A DNA stretch of 11,276 nt from an uncultured Raoultella sp. (GTDB lineage Bacteria; Pseudomonadota; Gammaproteobacteria; Enterobacterales; Enterobacteriaceae), in assembly GCA_900759445.1 (NCBI GenBank), contig CAAEVH010000001.1:1-11276 (forward strand), read 5' to 3'. The position numbers and the translations under genes were made by a program. The notes under the pieces were generated by a model, which saw only the letters and a program-made list of their open reading frames with translations, did not search any database and was not told the DNA's origin. Positions 1 to 7,472 of this stretch are shown here, in pieces. Position 1 is the stretch's first letter; every line of letters begins with the position of its first letter.

Positions 1-131
<131 letters not shown>

Positions 132-167
132 TTAATCTCTTATCCTGGGTAAACTGATATTGGGGGC

Positions 168-935
168 TTACGCCATCCCATCATGTTTATGCTGCTGTTT
201 TGCGTGTTCAGTTTTGAACTCCGCCAGCAACTTTGCTTGCTCTTCAGTCAGAGCCAGGTTTTCCAAAAGTTCAGGTCTTCTAAGCCAGGTACGGCCCAGC
301 GACTGTTTCAAACGCCAGCGACGAATCTCAGCATGGTTTCCCGACAGCAAAACTGGCGGTACTTCCATCTCTTCTAACACTTCAGGACGGGTATAGTGTG
401 GACAGTCCAGCAATCCATCGGCAAAGGAATCTTCCGTTGCCGATGCCTCATGACCCAGAACCCCCGGAATAAACCGGGAAACGGAGTCAATCAGCGTCAT
501 GGCTGGTAACTCACCACCGCTGAGGACGTAATCACCGATTGACCATTCTTCGTCAATTTCGGTCTGGATTACGCGCTCATCTATGCCTTCATAACGACCG
601 CACACCAGAATCAATTTCTGATTCGTTGCCAGTTCGCTGACGCCCGCTTGATCAAGCTTGCGTCCCTGAGGTGACAGATAAATCACCTTTGCGCCTTCAC
701 CTGCCGCGGCTTTTGCTGTGTGAATGGCGTCCCGTAAGGGTTGCACCATCATTAGCATCCCCGGTCCGCCGCCGTAAGGACGATCGTCCACGGTACGGTG
801 CCGATCATGAGCAAAGTCACGAGGACTCCAGCTCTGGATGCTCAGCAGGCCATTTTTTACTGCCCGGCCAGTTACCCCGTAATCGGTAATTGCGCGGAAC
901 ATTTCAGGAAACAGGCTAATTATGCCAATCCACAT
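168..935 (-). CDS. trmD: tRNA (guanine-N1)-methyltransferase (m1G37)
   Basis: 255 codons, the usual length for E. coli TrmD, starting [13 protein letters not shown]. TrmD is a SPOUT-class, trefoil-knot enzyme that transfers methyl from SAM to N1 of G37, 3' of the anticodon, and so prevents +1 frameshifting. Family landmarks are present: SPQG at 88-91, [12 protein letters not shown] at 111-122, [11 protein letters not shown] around 136-146, and Arg154 and Asp169, known as catalytic-site residues in the family. The start follows the rimM stop by 31 bases. The sequence before the ATG (AAAAGACGGCGCT) has only a weak Shine-Dalgarno match. This fits the published finding that trmD in the E. coli operon is translated far less than its ribosomal-protein neighbours because of mRNA folding. 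Essential in enterobacteria. Confidence 0.98.
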   Translation of the reverse strand: MWIGIISLFPEMFRAITDYGVTGRAVKNGLLSIQSWSPRDFAHDRHRTVDDRPYGGGPGMLMMVQPLRDAIHTAKAAAGEGAKVIYLSPQGRKLDQAGVSELATNQKLILVCGRYEGIDERVIQTEIDEEWSIGDYVLSGGELPAMTLIDSVSRFIPGVLGHEASATEDSFADGLLDCPHYTRPEVLEEMEVPPVLLSGNHAEIRRWRLKQSLGRTWLRRPELLENLALTEEQAKLLAEFKTEHAKQQHKHDGMA

Positions 936-966
936 AGCGCCGTCTTTTACCGTTTATCCGGAGAAT

Positions 967-1515
967 TTAAAAACCAGGATCCCAGTCTACTTCGATTGTG
1001 CGAGTAGCGAGATCGACTTTCTTGATAACCTGCCCATCGAGGAACGGAACCAGCCGCTCCTTGATACCAAATGCATCTTTCAGGTTTGCCTTAATGACGA
1101 GAACGTCATTTGACCCGGTTTCCATCATGTCGATGACTTTACCAAGGCCATAGCCTTCTGTGGTTACTACCTGGCAGCCCATCAGGTCTTTCCAGTAATA
1201 GTCACCCTCTTCGAGCTTCGGCAGCTGCGAGGAATCCACGACAATTTCGCAATTAGTCAGCAGATTCGCAGCATCACGATCGTCAATGCCTTTCAGCTTA
1301 ATAACGATGTCCTGATTATGGTGGCGCCAGCTTTCCAGCTCAACGACCTGCCACTGACCCGCCTTCTGGATTAACCAGGGCTGATAGTCAAAAATGCTTT
1401 CGGCGTCTTCGGTGGAGGAAAACACTCTGAGCCAACCACGGATACCGTAGGAAGAACCCATCTTGCCCAATACGATCGGATCAACAGGTGCTTGTGCGGT
1501 GTGTTGCTTGCTCAT
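967..1515 (-). CDS. rimM: 16S rRNA processing protein / 30S assembly factor RimM
   Basis: RimM binds S19 and helps mature the 3' (head) domain of the 30S subunit; its loss slows 16S processing. The protein starts [20 protein letters not shown] and ends VDWDPGF at 182 residues, the E. coli length. Order: an N-terminal RimM barrel (about 12-95, with the [10 protein letters not shown] motif at about 21-30) then a PRC-barrel (about 100-180, with [14 protein letters not shown]). The open frame extends three codons further to a GTG at 1524. I chose the ATG at 1515 because a GGTGG ribosome-binding site (minus strand, 1521-1525) lies 5 bases upstream of it and the resulting N-terminus matches the family. 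Second gene of the operon, 18 bases after rpsP. Confidence 0.97.
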   Translation of the reverse strand: MSKQHTAQAPVDPIVLGKMGSSYGIRGWLRVFSSTEDAESIFDYQPWLIQKAGQWQVVELESWRHHNQDIVIKLKGIDDRDAANLLTNCEIVVDSSQLPKLEEGDYYWKDLMGCQVVTTEGYGLGKVIDMMETGSNDVLVIKANLKDAFGIKERLVPFLDGQVIKKVDLATRTIEVDWDPGF

Positions 1516-1533
1516 CATGACCACCGTGACAGA

Positions 1534-1840
<307 letters not shown>

Positions 1841-1858
1841 CATATTAAAAGCCCGAAA

Positions 1859-1886
1859 ATTTTACTGATTTCTGGGGAAATTGCAA
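1859..1886 (-). promoter_or_regulatory. Probable sigma-70 promoter of the rpsP-rimM-trmD-rplS operon
   Basis: On the minus strand TTGCAA (1886-1881) is separated by 16 bases from TAAAAT (1864-1859), a 4/6 and a 5/6 match to the consensus hexamers. The bases after the -10 are GC-rich (TTTCGGGC), as in discriminators of stringently controlled translation genes. The predicted start is near 1852, giving a leader of about 70 bases that holds the hairpin. This is a reading by eye; no mapped start is known to me for this strain. Confidence 0.55.
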
Positions 1887-1936
1887 TCAGCATATGCTGC
1901 GCATAGGCTAAATAGGGCAAATAAGCTCGCCAGATA

Positions 1937-3304
1937 TCATCGACCGCCCGGGAACCCTGGCGGCATCATCCCTTTCATCCCACGCATCATCTTCATCATG
2001 CCGCCTTTCGACTTCATCTTCTTCATCATGCGCTGCATATCGTCAAACTGCTTGAGCAGACGGTTCACGTCCTGCACCTGCATCCCGCAGCCGGCGGCGA
2101 TACGACGCTTACGTGAACCTTTAATGATTTCCGGCTTAGCGCGCTCTTTCAGGGTCATCGAGTTGATGATCGCTTCCATCCGCACCAGCACTTTGTCGTC
2201 CATCTGCGATTTAACGTTATCCGGGATCTGCCCCATACCCGGCAGTTTGCCCATCAGGCTGGCCATGCCGCCCATGTTCTTCATCTGCCGCAGCTGCTCG
2301 AGGAAGTCGGTCAGGTCAAAGCCATCGCCCTTCTTCAGCTTGGAGGCCAGTTTCTCAGCCTGCGCGCGGTCAACCTTGCTCTCGATATCTTCGATCAGCG
2401 ACAGCACGTCGCCCATGCCGAGAATACGGGAAGCGATACGATCCGGGTGGAATGGCTCCAGCGCTTCGGTCTTTTCGCCGACGCCGAGGAACTTAATCGG
2501 CTTACCGGTGATGTGACGAATCGACAACGCGGCACCGCCGCGGGCGTCGCCGTCCACTTTGGTCAACACCACGCCGGTCAACGGCAGCGCTTCGTTAAAC
2601 GCCTTGGCGGTATTTGCGGCATCCTGACCGGTCATCGCATCAACGACGAACAGCGTTTCTACCGGATTAAGAGAAGCGTGGACCTGTTTGATTTCGTCCA
2701 TCATCGCTTCATCAACGTGCAGACGACCGGCGGTATCCACCAGCAGCACGTCGTAGAACTTCAGCTTCGCTTCTTTCAGCGCGGCGTTAACGATATCGAT
2801 CGGCTTCTGGCCCACATCGGACGGGAAGAAATCAACGTTAACCTGCTCAGCCAGAGTTTCCAGCTGTTTAATCGCCGCCGGGCGATAAACGTCCGCGGAG
2901 ACCACCAGCACTTTCTTCTTGTGCTTCTCACGCAGGAATTTACCCAGCTTGGCGACGCTGGTAGTTTTACCCGCCCCCTGCAGACCCGCCATCAGCACGA
3001 CGGCCGGCGGCTGAGCCGCTAAATCCAGCGCCTGGTTCTCTTCGCCCATCGCCGCAACCAGCTCGTTACGTACGATTTTGACAAACTCCTGACCCGGGGT
3101 CAGGCTTTTGTTCACTTCATGACCCACCGCGCTCTCTTTGACGCGGCTGATGAAGTCACGAACGACCGGCAGCGCGACGTCCGCCTCCAGCAGCGCCATG
3201 CGGACTTCACGCAGGGTGTCTTTAATATTGTCTTCGGTAAGGCGTCCGCGGCCGCTAATGTTGCGCAGCGAACGCGACAAACGATCGGTTAAATTATCAA
3301 ACAT
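1937..3304 (-). CDS. ffh: Signal recognition particle GTPase Ffh (SRP54 homologue)
   Basis: Ffh with 4.5S RNA binds signal sequences and transmembrane segments emerging from the ribosome and docks with FtsY at the inner membrane. The N domain (about 1-90) is followed by the G domain, with P-loop GLQGAGKTT at 107-115, DTAGR at 190-194 and TKVD at 248-251. The methionine-rich M domain from about 330 has the RNA-binding SRKRRIAAGCG segment and a C-terminal tail of repeated MM/MK clusters. The start MFDNLTDRLSRS at 3304 gives 455 residues against 453 in E. coli. The open frame continues 26 codons upstream but that stretch (MSCYTAPNPC...) is not conserved and overlaps the promoter; GAGAG lies just upstream of the ATG at 3304. 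No terminator is seen after the stop, so some read-through into rpsP is possible. Confidence 0.98.
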   Translation of the reverse strand: MFDNLTDRLSRSLRNISGRGRLTEDNIKDTLREVRMALLEADVALPVVRDFISRVKESAVGHEVNKSLTPGQEFVKIVRNELVAAMGEENQALDLAAQPPAVVLMAGLQGAGKTTSVAKLGKFLREKHKKKVLVVSADVYRPAAIKQLETLAEQVNVDFFPSDVGQKPIDIVNAALKEAKLKFYDVLLVDTAGRLHVDEAMMDEIKQVHASLNPVETLFVVDAMTGQDAANTAKAFNEALPLTGVVLTKVDGDARGGAALSIRHITGKPIKFLGVGEKTEALEPFHPDRIASRILGMGDVLSLIEDIESKVDRAQAEKLASKLKKGDGFDLTDFLEQLRQMKNMGGMASLMGKLPGMGQIPDNVKSQMDDKVLVRMEAIINSMTLKERAKPEIIKGSRKRRIAAGCGMQVQDVNRLLKQFDDMQRMMKKMKSKGGMMKMMRGMKGMMPPGFPGGR

Positions 3305-3367
3305 TGTCTCTCGCCTGAGGTGGAAACTGTCGGTCGCAGCAGCGACACGAAAACACGGATTTGGCGC

Positions 3368-3397
3368 AGTATAACACGACATGAAGCGCGATGTGAT
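3368..3397 (-). promoter_or_regulatory. Probable ffh promoter
   Basis: On the minus strand a strong -10 TATACT (3373-3368) follows ATCACA (3397-3392, 4/6 match to TTGACA) with an 18-base spacer. The predicted start is near 3361, about 57 bases before the ffh ATG. It is divergent from the ypjD promoter; the two -10 elements are 54 bases apart. Confidence 0.5.
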
Positions 3398-3404
3398 GCA
3401 ACGG

Positions 3405-3433
3405 TTGGAGCAGACGTCGCGTGACGCTATACT
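3405..3433 (+). promoter_or_regulatory. Probable ypjD promoter
   Basis: TTGGAG (3405-3410), a 17-base spacer and TATACT (3428-3433) make a good sigma-70 promoter pointing to ypjD. The predicted start is near 3440, leaving a leader of about 30 bases that has no clear Shine-Dalgarno sequence. Confidence 0.6.
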
Positions 3434-3470
3434 GCTTCTCTTTCTTATTTAGTCAACAGTCGACACCCAT

Positions 3471-4262
3471 ATGCCTGTTTTTGCTCTGCTCGCGCTTGTC
3501 GCCTATTCCATCAGCCTTGCGCTGATCATCCCTGGCCTGTTGCAAAAAAACAGCAGCTGGCGGCGGATGGCGATTCTTTCCGCAACTATTGCGTTGATTT
3601 GTCATGCTTTTGCGCTGGAGTCACGTATTTTCCCCGGCGGCGAGAGCGGACAGAATCTCAGTTTATTAAACGTCGGTTCGCTGGTCAGTCTGATGATCTG
3701 TACCGTGATGACTATCGTCGCGTCGCGTAACCGCGGCTGGCTGCTGCTGCCTATCGTCTACGCATTTGCGTTGATTAACCTGGCTTTCGCCACTTTCGTG
3801 CCGAACGAATACATCACCCACCTGGAAACCACGCCGGGAATGCTGGTGCACATCGGCCTGTCGCTCTTCTCTTACGCAACGCTGATTATTGCCGCGCTGT
3901 ATGCGCTCCAGCTGGCATGGATCGATTATCAGCTGAAGAACAAAAAGCTGGCCTTCAGCCATGAAATGCCGCCGCTGATGAGTATCGAGCGTAAAATGTT
4001 TCATATTACGCAGGTCGGCGTGGTCCTGCTGACGCTGACGCTGTGCACCGGTTTGTTTTATATGCATAACCTGTTTAGCACGGAAAATATCGATAAGGCC
4101 GTGCTGTCGATCGTTGCGTGGTTCGTCTATATCGTTCTGTTATGGGGCCACTATCATGAAGGATGGCGCGGTCGTCGGGTCGTCTGGTTTAACGTCACCG
4201 GCGCCGGCCTGCTGACGCTGGCTTACTTTGGCAGCCGCGTGCTTCAACAGTTTATTAGTTAA
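3471..4262 (+). CDS. ypjD: Inner membrane protein YpjD, cytochrome c assembly (CcsA/CcmC/HemX-like) family
   Basis: 263 residues, same length as E. coli YpjD, starting MPVFALLALVAYSISLAL. Hydrophobic segments at about 2-22, 33-50, 64-83, 88-108, 120-145, 182-203, 212-230 and 240-258 predict eight transmembrane helices. The C-terminal WGHYHEGWRGRRVVWFNVTG segment resembles the heme-handling signature region of the cytochrome c assembly superfamily, and several histidines near membrane boundaries (for example in LETTPGMLVHIGLS) could be heme ligands. The precise role in enterobacteria is not established; I infer an integral inner-membrane protein only. The start codon lacks a clear ribosome-binding site but fits the family. 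Spacing of 118 bases to corB, with no terminator, suggests possible co-transcription. Confidence 0.93.
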   Translation: MPVFALLALVAYSISLALIIPGLLQKNSSWRRMAILSATIALICHAFALESRIFPGGESGQNLSLLNVGSLVSLMICTVMTIVASRNRGWLLLPIVYAFALINLAFATFVPNEYITHLETTPGMLVHIGLSLFSYATLIIAALYALQLAWIDYQLKNKKLAFSHEMPPLMSIERKMFHITQVGVVLLTLTLCTGLFYMHNLFSTENIDKAVLSIVAWFVYIVLLWGHYHEGWRGRRVVWFNVTGAGLLTLAYFGSRVLQQFIS

Positions 4263-4273
4263 CCCCGAACACC

Positions 4274-4366
4274 CGCCTGTCCCGGTAGGTGGCATCATTG
4301 CAGAAAGCCTGAAGACTGGCGCGATCAGCGCCAGCAGGCTCATAAAATAGCCTACCGGGCCAGGCG
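4274..4366 (+). repeat. Nested imperfect palindrome upstream of corB (BIME-like element or structured leader)
   Basis: An outer stem pairs CGCCTG-T-CCCGGTAGG (4274-4289) with CCTACCGGG-C-CAGGCG (4351-4366): 15 base pairs with one internal T/C mismatch. Inside it AGCCTG (4306-4311) pairs with CAGGCT (4335-4340), and CTGGCGC (4316-4322) pairs with GCGCCAG (4328-4334) around the 5-base loop GATCA. The three nested stems form a cruciform-like structure ending 2 bases before the corB Shine-Dalgarno. No U-tract follows, so it is not a terminator. The CCCGGTAGG/CCTACCGGGCC arms resemble enterobacterial REP/BIME intergenic palindromes, but I cannot confirm other copies from one window. Confidence 0.75.
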
Positions 4367-4368
4367 TT

Positions 4369-4374
4369 AAGGAG
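4369..4374 (+). promoter_or_regulatory. Ribosome-binding site that fixes the CTG start of corB
   Basis: AAGGAG at 4369-4374 is a near-perfect Shine-Dalgarno, followed by 6 bases (TCCCCC) and then CTG at 4381. The next possible start, GTG at 4411, has no such sequence ahead of it. The reading frame is closed upstream by TAG at 4348-4350, with no ATG, GTG or TTG between. Confidence 0.75.
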
Positions 4375-4380
4375 TCCCCC

Positions 4381-5667
4381 CTGGAACACATATCTACCAC
4401 CACGCTGATCGTGACGCTGATTATCATGGTGATTATCTCTGCCTATTTCTCCGGTTCTGAAACCGGGATGATGACCCTGAACCGCTATCGACTGCGGCAT
4501 ATGGCGAAACAAGGCAATCGCCAGGCAAAGCGCGTAGAAAAACTGCTGCGTAAACCCGACCGCTTAATCAGCCTGGTGCTGATTGGCAATAACCTCGTCA
4601 ACATTCTCGCCTCCGCGCTGGGGACGATTGTCGGTATGCGTCTGTATGGCGATGCCGGGGTGGCCATTGCCACCGGCGTGCTGACCTTCGTGGTCCTGGT
4701 TTTTGCCGAGGTCCTGCCTAAAACCATCGCGGCGCTGTATCCGGAAAAGGTCGCCTACCCAAGCAGCTTCTTACTGGCGCCACTGCAGGTGCTGATGATG
4801 CCGCTGGTCTGGCTGCTGAACACCATCACCCGCCTCCTGATGCGCATGATGGGCATCAAAACCGATATCATCGTCAGCGGCGCGCTGAGCAAAGATGAGC
4901 TGCGCACCATCGTGAACGAGTCGCGCACCCAAATCTCCCGCCGTAACCAGGACATGCTGCTGTCGGTGTTGGATCTCGAAAAGGTCAGCGTCGATGACAT
5001 CATGGTCCCGCGCAATGAAATTATCGGTATTGATATTAACGACGACTGGAAATCGATCGTTCGCCAGCTGACCCACTCTCCTCACGGACGCATCGTGCTG
5101 TATCGCGGCTCGCTGGACGACGCCATCAGCATGCTGCGCGTACGTGAAGCCTATCGCCTGATGACCGAGAAAAAAGAGTTCACTAAAGAGGTGATGCTGC
5201 GCGCCGCCGACGAAATTTACTTCGTGCCGGAAGGAACGCCGCTGAGCACGCAGTTGGTGAAGTTCCAGCGCAATAAGAAGAAAGTAGGCCTGGTGGTCGA
5301 TGAGTACGGTGATATCCAGGGGCTGGTGACGGTAGAAGATATTCTCGAAGAGATTGTCGGTGACTTCACCACCTCAATGTCGCCGACGCTGGCTGAAGAG
5401 GTCACGCCGTTAACTGACGGAACCGTCATCATCGATGGCAGCGCCAACGTGCGTGAAATCAATAAAGCGTTTAACTGGCATCTGCCGGAAGATGAGGCCC
5501 GAACGGTTAACGGGATTATTCTGGAGGCACTGGAAGAGATCCCGGTTCCCGGCACGCGCGTGCGCATCGAGCAATATGATATCGATATTCTCGACGTCCA
5601 GGACAACATGATTAAGCAGGTGAAGGTCAAGCCGGTGAAGCCCCTTCGTGAAAGCGCCGCCGAGTAA
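4381..5667 (+). CDS. corB: CorB/YfjD: DUF21 (CNNM)-CBS-CorC_HlyC membrane protein linked to Mg2+/Co2+ transport
   Basis: From a CTG at 4381 the product is 428 residues, MEHISTTTLIVTLIIM..., agreeing in length and N-terminus with what I recall of E. coli YfjD. The DUF21/CNNM domain has hydrophobic segments at about 8-28, 62-85, 92-118 and 128-152, with SAYFSGSETGMM and LIGNNLVNILAS as conserved motifs. A CBS pair follows (about 205-325, with DDIMVPRNEI and VDEYGDIQGLVTVEDILEEIVGDF), then a CorC_HlyC domain (about 340-424). Salmonella CorB belongs to this family and is linked genetically to CorA-dependent Mg2+/Co2+ efflux; the direct transport reaction here is inferred from CNNM relatives. Starting instead at GTG 4411 would give 418 residues, losing ten conserved residues and the good ribosome-binding site. 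The preceding palindrome may affect expression. A terminator follows 20 bases after the stop. Confidence 0.9.
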   Translation: MEHISTTTLIVTLIIMVIISAYFSGSETGMMTLNRYRLRHMAKQGNRQAKRVEKLLRKPDRLISLVLIGNNLVNILASALGTIVGMRLYGDAGVAIATGVLTFVVLVFAEVLPKTIAALYPEKVAYPSSFLLAPLQVLMMPLVWLLNTITRLLMRMMGIKTDIIVSGALSKDELRTIVNESRTQISRRNQDMLLSVLDLEKVSVDDIMVPRNEIIGIDINDDWKSIVRQLTHSPHGRIVLYRGSLDDAISMLRVREAYRLMTEKKEFTKEVMLRAADEIYFVPEGTPLSTQLVKFQRNKKKVGLVVDEYGDIQGLVTVEDILEEIVGDFTTSMSPTLAEEVTPLTDGTVIIDGSANVREINKAFNWHLPEDEARTVNGIILEALEEIPVPGTRVRIEQYDIDILDVQDNMIKQVKVKPVKPLRESAAE

Positions 5668-5687
5668 TCGACAGGCCTGACGCAGAG

Positions 5688-5717
5688 ACGGTGGACCCTG
5701 GGTTCGCCGTTTTTTTT
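5688..5717 (+). terminator. Rho-independent terminator of corB
   Basis: ACGGTGGAC (5688-5696) pairs with GTTCGCCGT (5702-5710) through seven Watson-Crick and two G-U pairs, closing the loop CCTGG. Eight T's (5710-5717) follow. It starts 20 bases after the corB stop. Confidence 0.88.
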
Positions 5718-5754
5718 GCCCGCCACTCTCCAGGCAACAAAACCGCGGGGCGAT

Positions 5755-5783
5755 AAAAAAACGGCCGCCCTCAGGCGGCCGTT
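5755..5783 (-). terminator. Rho-independent terminator of grpE
   Basis: On the minus strand a perfect 10-bp stem (5783-5774 with 5769-5760; core ACGGCCGCC/GGCGGCCGT) closes a 4-base loop and runs into a U-tract templated by the seven A's at 5755-5761. It begins 9 bases after the grpE stop and faces the corB terminator. Confidence 0.93.
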
Positions 5784-5792
5784 GGAGGCGAA

Positions 5793-6485
<693 letters not shown>

Positions 6486-6507
6486 TTAACGCAAGGACAT
6501 CCAGAAC

Positions 6508-7386
6508 ATGAAGAACCATTTCAAGTGTATAGGCATTGTGGGACACCCTCGTCACCCAACCGCGCTGACCACACATGAAATGCTCTGGCGCTGGCTCTCC
6601 GGCAAAGGCTACGAGGTTCTGGTCGAACAACAGATTGCCCATGAGCTTCAGCTTAGCAACGTCAAAACGGGCACGCTGGCGGAAATTGGTCAGCAGGCGG
6701 ATCTGGCGGTAGTGGTGGGCGGCGACGGCAACATGCTCGGCGCAGCGCGAACGCTGGCACGTTATGATATCAACGTCATCGGCATTAACCGCGGCAACCT
6801 CGGTTTTCTGACCGATCTTGACCCGGATAACGCCCTACAGCAGCTCGCCGACGTACTGGAAGGCCACTACATTTCGGAAAAACGTTTTTTGCTGGAAGCC
6901 CAGGTCTGCCAGCAAGATTGCCAGAAGCGCATCAGTACCGCGATTAATGAAGTGGTCCTGCATCCGGGCAAAGTTGCGCATATGATTGAGTTCGAAGTGT
7001 ATATCGATGAGGTATTTGCCTTCTCCCAGCGTTCTGACGGCCTGATTATCTCCACACCGACGGGTTCCACCGCCTATTCATTATCCGCCGGCGGCCCCAT
7101 TCTGACACCCTCCCTGGATGCCATTACCCTGGTCCCTATGTTCCCGCATACCCTCTCGGCGCGTCCGCTGGTGATTAACGGTGACAGCACCATTCGCCTG
7201 CGTTTTTCCCAGCGCTGCAGCGATCTGGAGATCAGTTGCGACAGCCAGATAGCGCTGCCGATTCAGGATGGCGAGGATGTCCTTATCCACCGCTGCGATT
7301 ATCATCTGAACCTCATTCACCCAAAAGATTACAGCTATTTCAATACATTGAGCACCAAACTCGGCTGGTCGAAAAAATTGTTCTGA
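6508..7386 (+). CDS. nadK: ATP-dependent NAD kinase
   Basis: NadK phosphorylates NAD+ at the 2'-hydroxyl of the adenosine ribose to give NADP+, the only de novo route to NADP and essential. The 292 residues match E. coli NadK in length. Visible motifs are GGDGNMLG at 71-78 with catalytic Asp73, NE at 147-148, Arg175 (the residue I recall as linked to NAD over NADH preference in E. coli) and the glycine-rich [15 protein letters not shown] at about 183-197. AAGGA at 6493-6497 is the ribosome-binding site. The gene diverges from grpE, separated by 124 bases. I see no convincing sigma-70 promoter in that gap, which the grpE heat-shock promoter occupies in the opposite orientation. recN follows after 86 bases with its own promoter. 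Confidence 0.98.
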   Translation: MKNHFKCIGIVGHPRHPTALTTHEMLWRWLSGKGYEVLVEQQIAHELQLSNVKTGTLAEIGQQADLAVVVGGDGNMLGAARTLARYDINVIGINRGNLGFLTDLDPDNALQQLADVLEGHYISEKRFLLEAQVCQQDCQKRISTAINEVVLHPGKVAHMIEFEVYIDEVFAFSQRSDGLIISTPTGSTAYSLSAGGPILTPSLDAITLVPMFPHTLSARPLVINGDSTIRLRFSQRCSDLEISCDSQIALPIQDGEDVLIHRCDYHLNLIHPKDYSYFNTLSTKLGWSKKLF

Positions 7387-7402
7387 TTTTAGCAGCTGCC
7401 TC

Positions 7403-7430
7403 TTTACTGGATAAAAAACCAGTCTATACT
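7403..7430 (+). promoter_or_regulatory. recN sigma-70 promoter
   Basis: TTTACT (7403-7408), a 16-base spacer and TATACT (7425-7430) form the promoter. LexA box 1 overlaps the -35 and fills the spacer, and box 2 overlaps the -10, so repressor binding would block RNA polymerase directly. Confidence 0.78.
7405..7424 (+). promoter_or_regulatory. LexA (SOS) box 1 of recN
   Basis: TACTG-N10-CAGTC fits the LexA consensus TACTG(TA)5CAGTA, with an AT-rich core (GATAAAAAAC). It lies between the -35 and -10 elements of recN. Confidence 0.85.
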
Positions 7431-7446
7431 GTACGAAAACACAGTA
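7427..7446 (+). promoter_or_regulatory. LexA (SOS) box 2 of recN
   Basis: TACTG-N10-CAGTA has both consensus arms intact. It overlaps the last four bases of the -10 and covers the predicted transcription start near 7437. Only two bases separate it from box 1, so cooperative binding on nearly the same helix face is plausible. Confidence 0.87.
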
Positions 7447-7464
7447 ATGGTTTTTCATACAGGA
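7445..7464 (+). promoter_or_regulatory. Possible third, degenerate LexA box of recN
   Basis: TAATG-N10-CAGGA (7445-7464) keeps the TG and CAG halves at the right distance but deviates from consensus in both arms. It touches the recN ribosome-binding site. I recall a similar weak third site being listed for E. coli recN, which raises my confidence slightly; by sequence alone it is weak. Confidence 0.4.
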
Positions 7465-7472
7465 AGGCAGCT

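Noticed and set aside
1881..2516. Plus-strand open frame of 211 codons covering the ffh 3' end
   Set aside because: It is the complement of the methionine-rich M domain (hence many I, H and S residues) and overlaps the rpsP promoter.
2447..3022. Plus-strand open frame of 191 codons inside ffh
   Set aside because: Antisense shadow of a conserved GTPase gene; its composition reflects complementary codons and no start signal is present.
3305..3382. 26-codon N-terminal extension of Ffh
   Set aside because: Not conserved in Ffh, and it overlaps the proposed promoter -10 region, so it would mostly lie upstream of transcription.
7236..7472. Upstream extension of recN into nadK
   Set aside because: It reads through nadK in another frame and across the LexA operators; the AGGAAGG and the family N-terminus fix the start at 7473.
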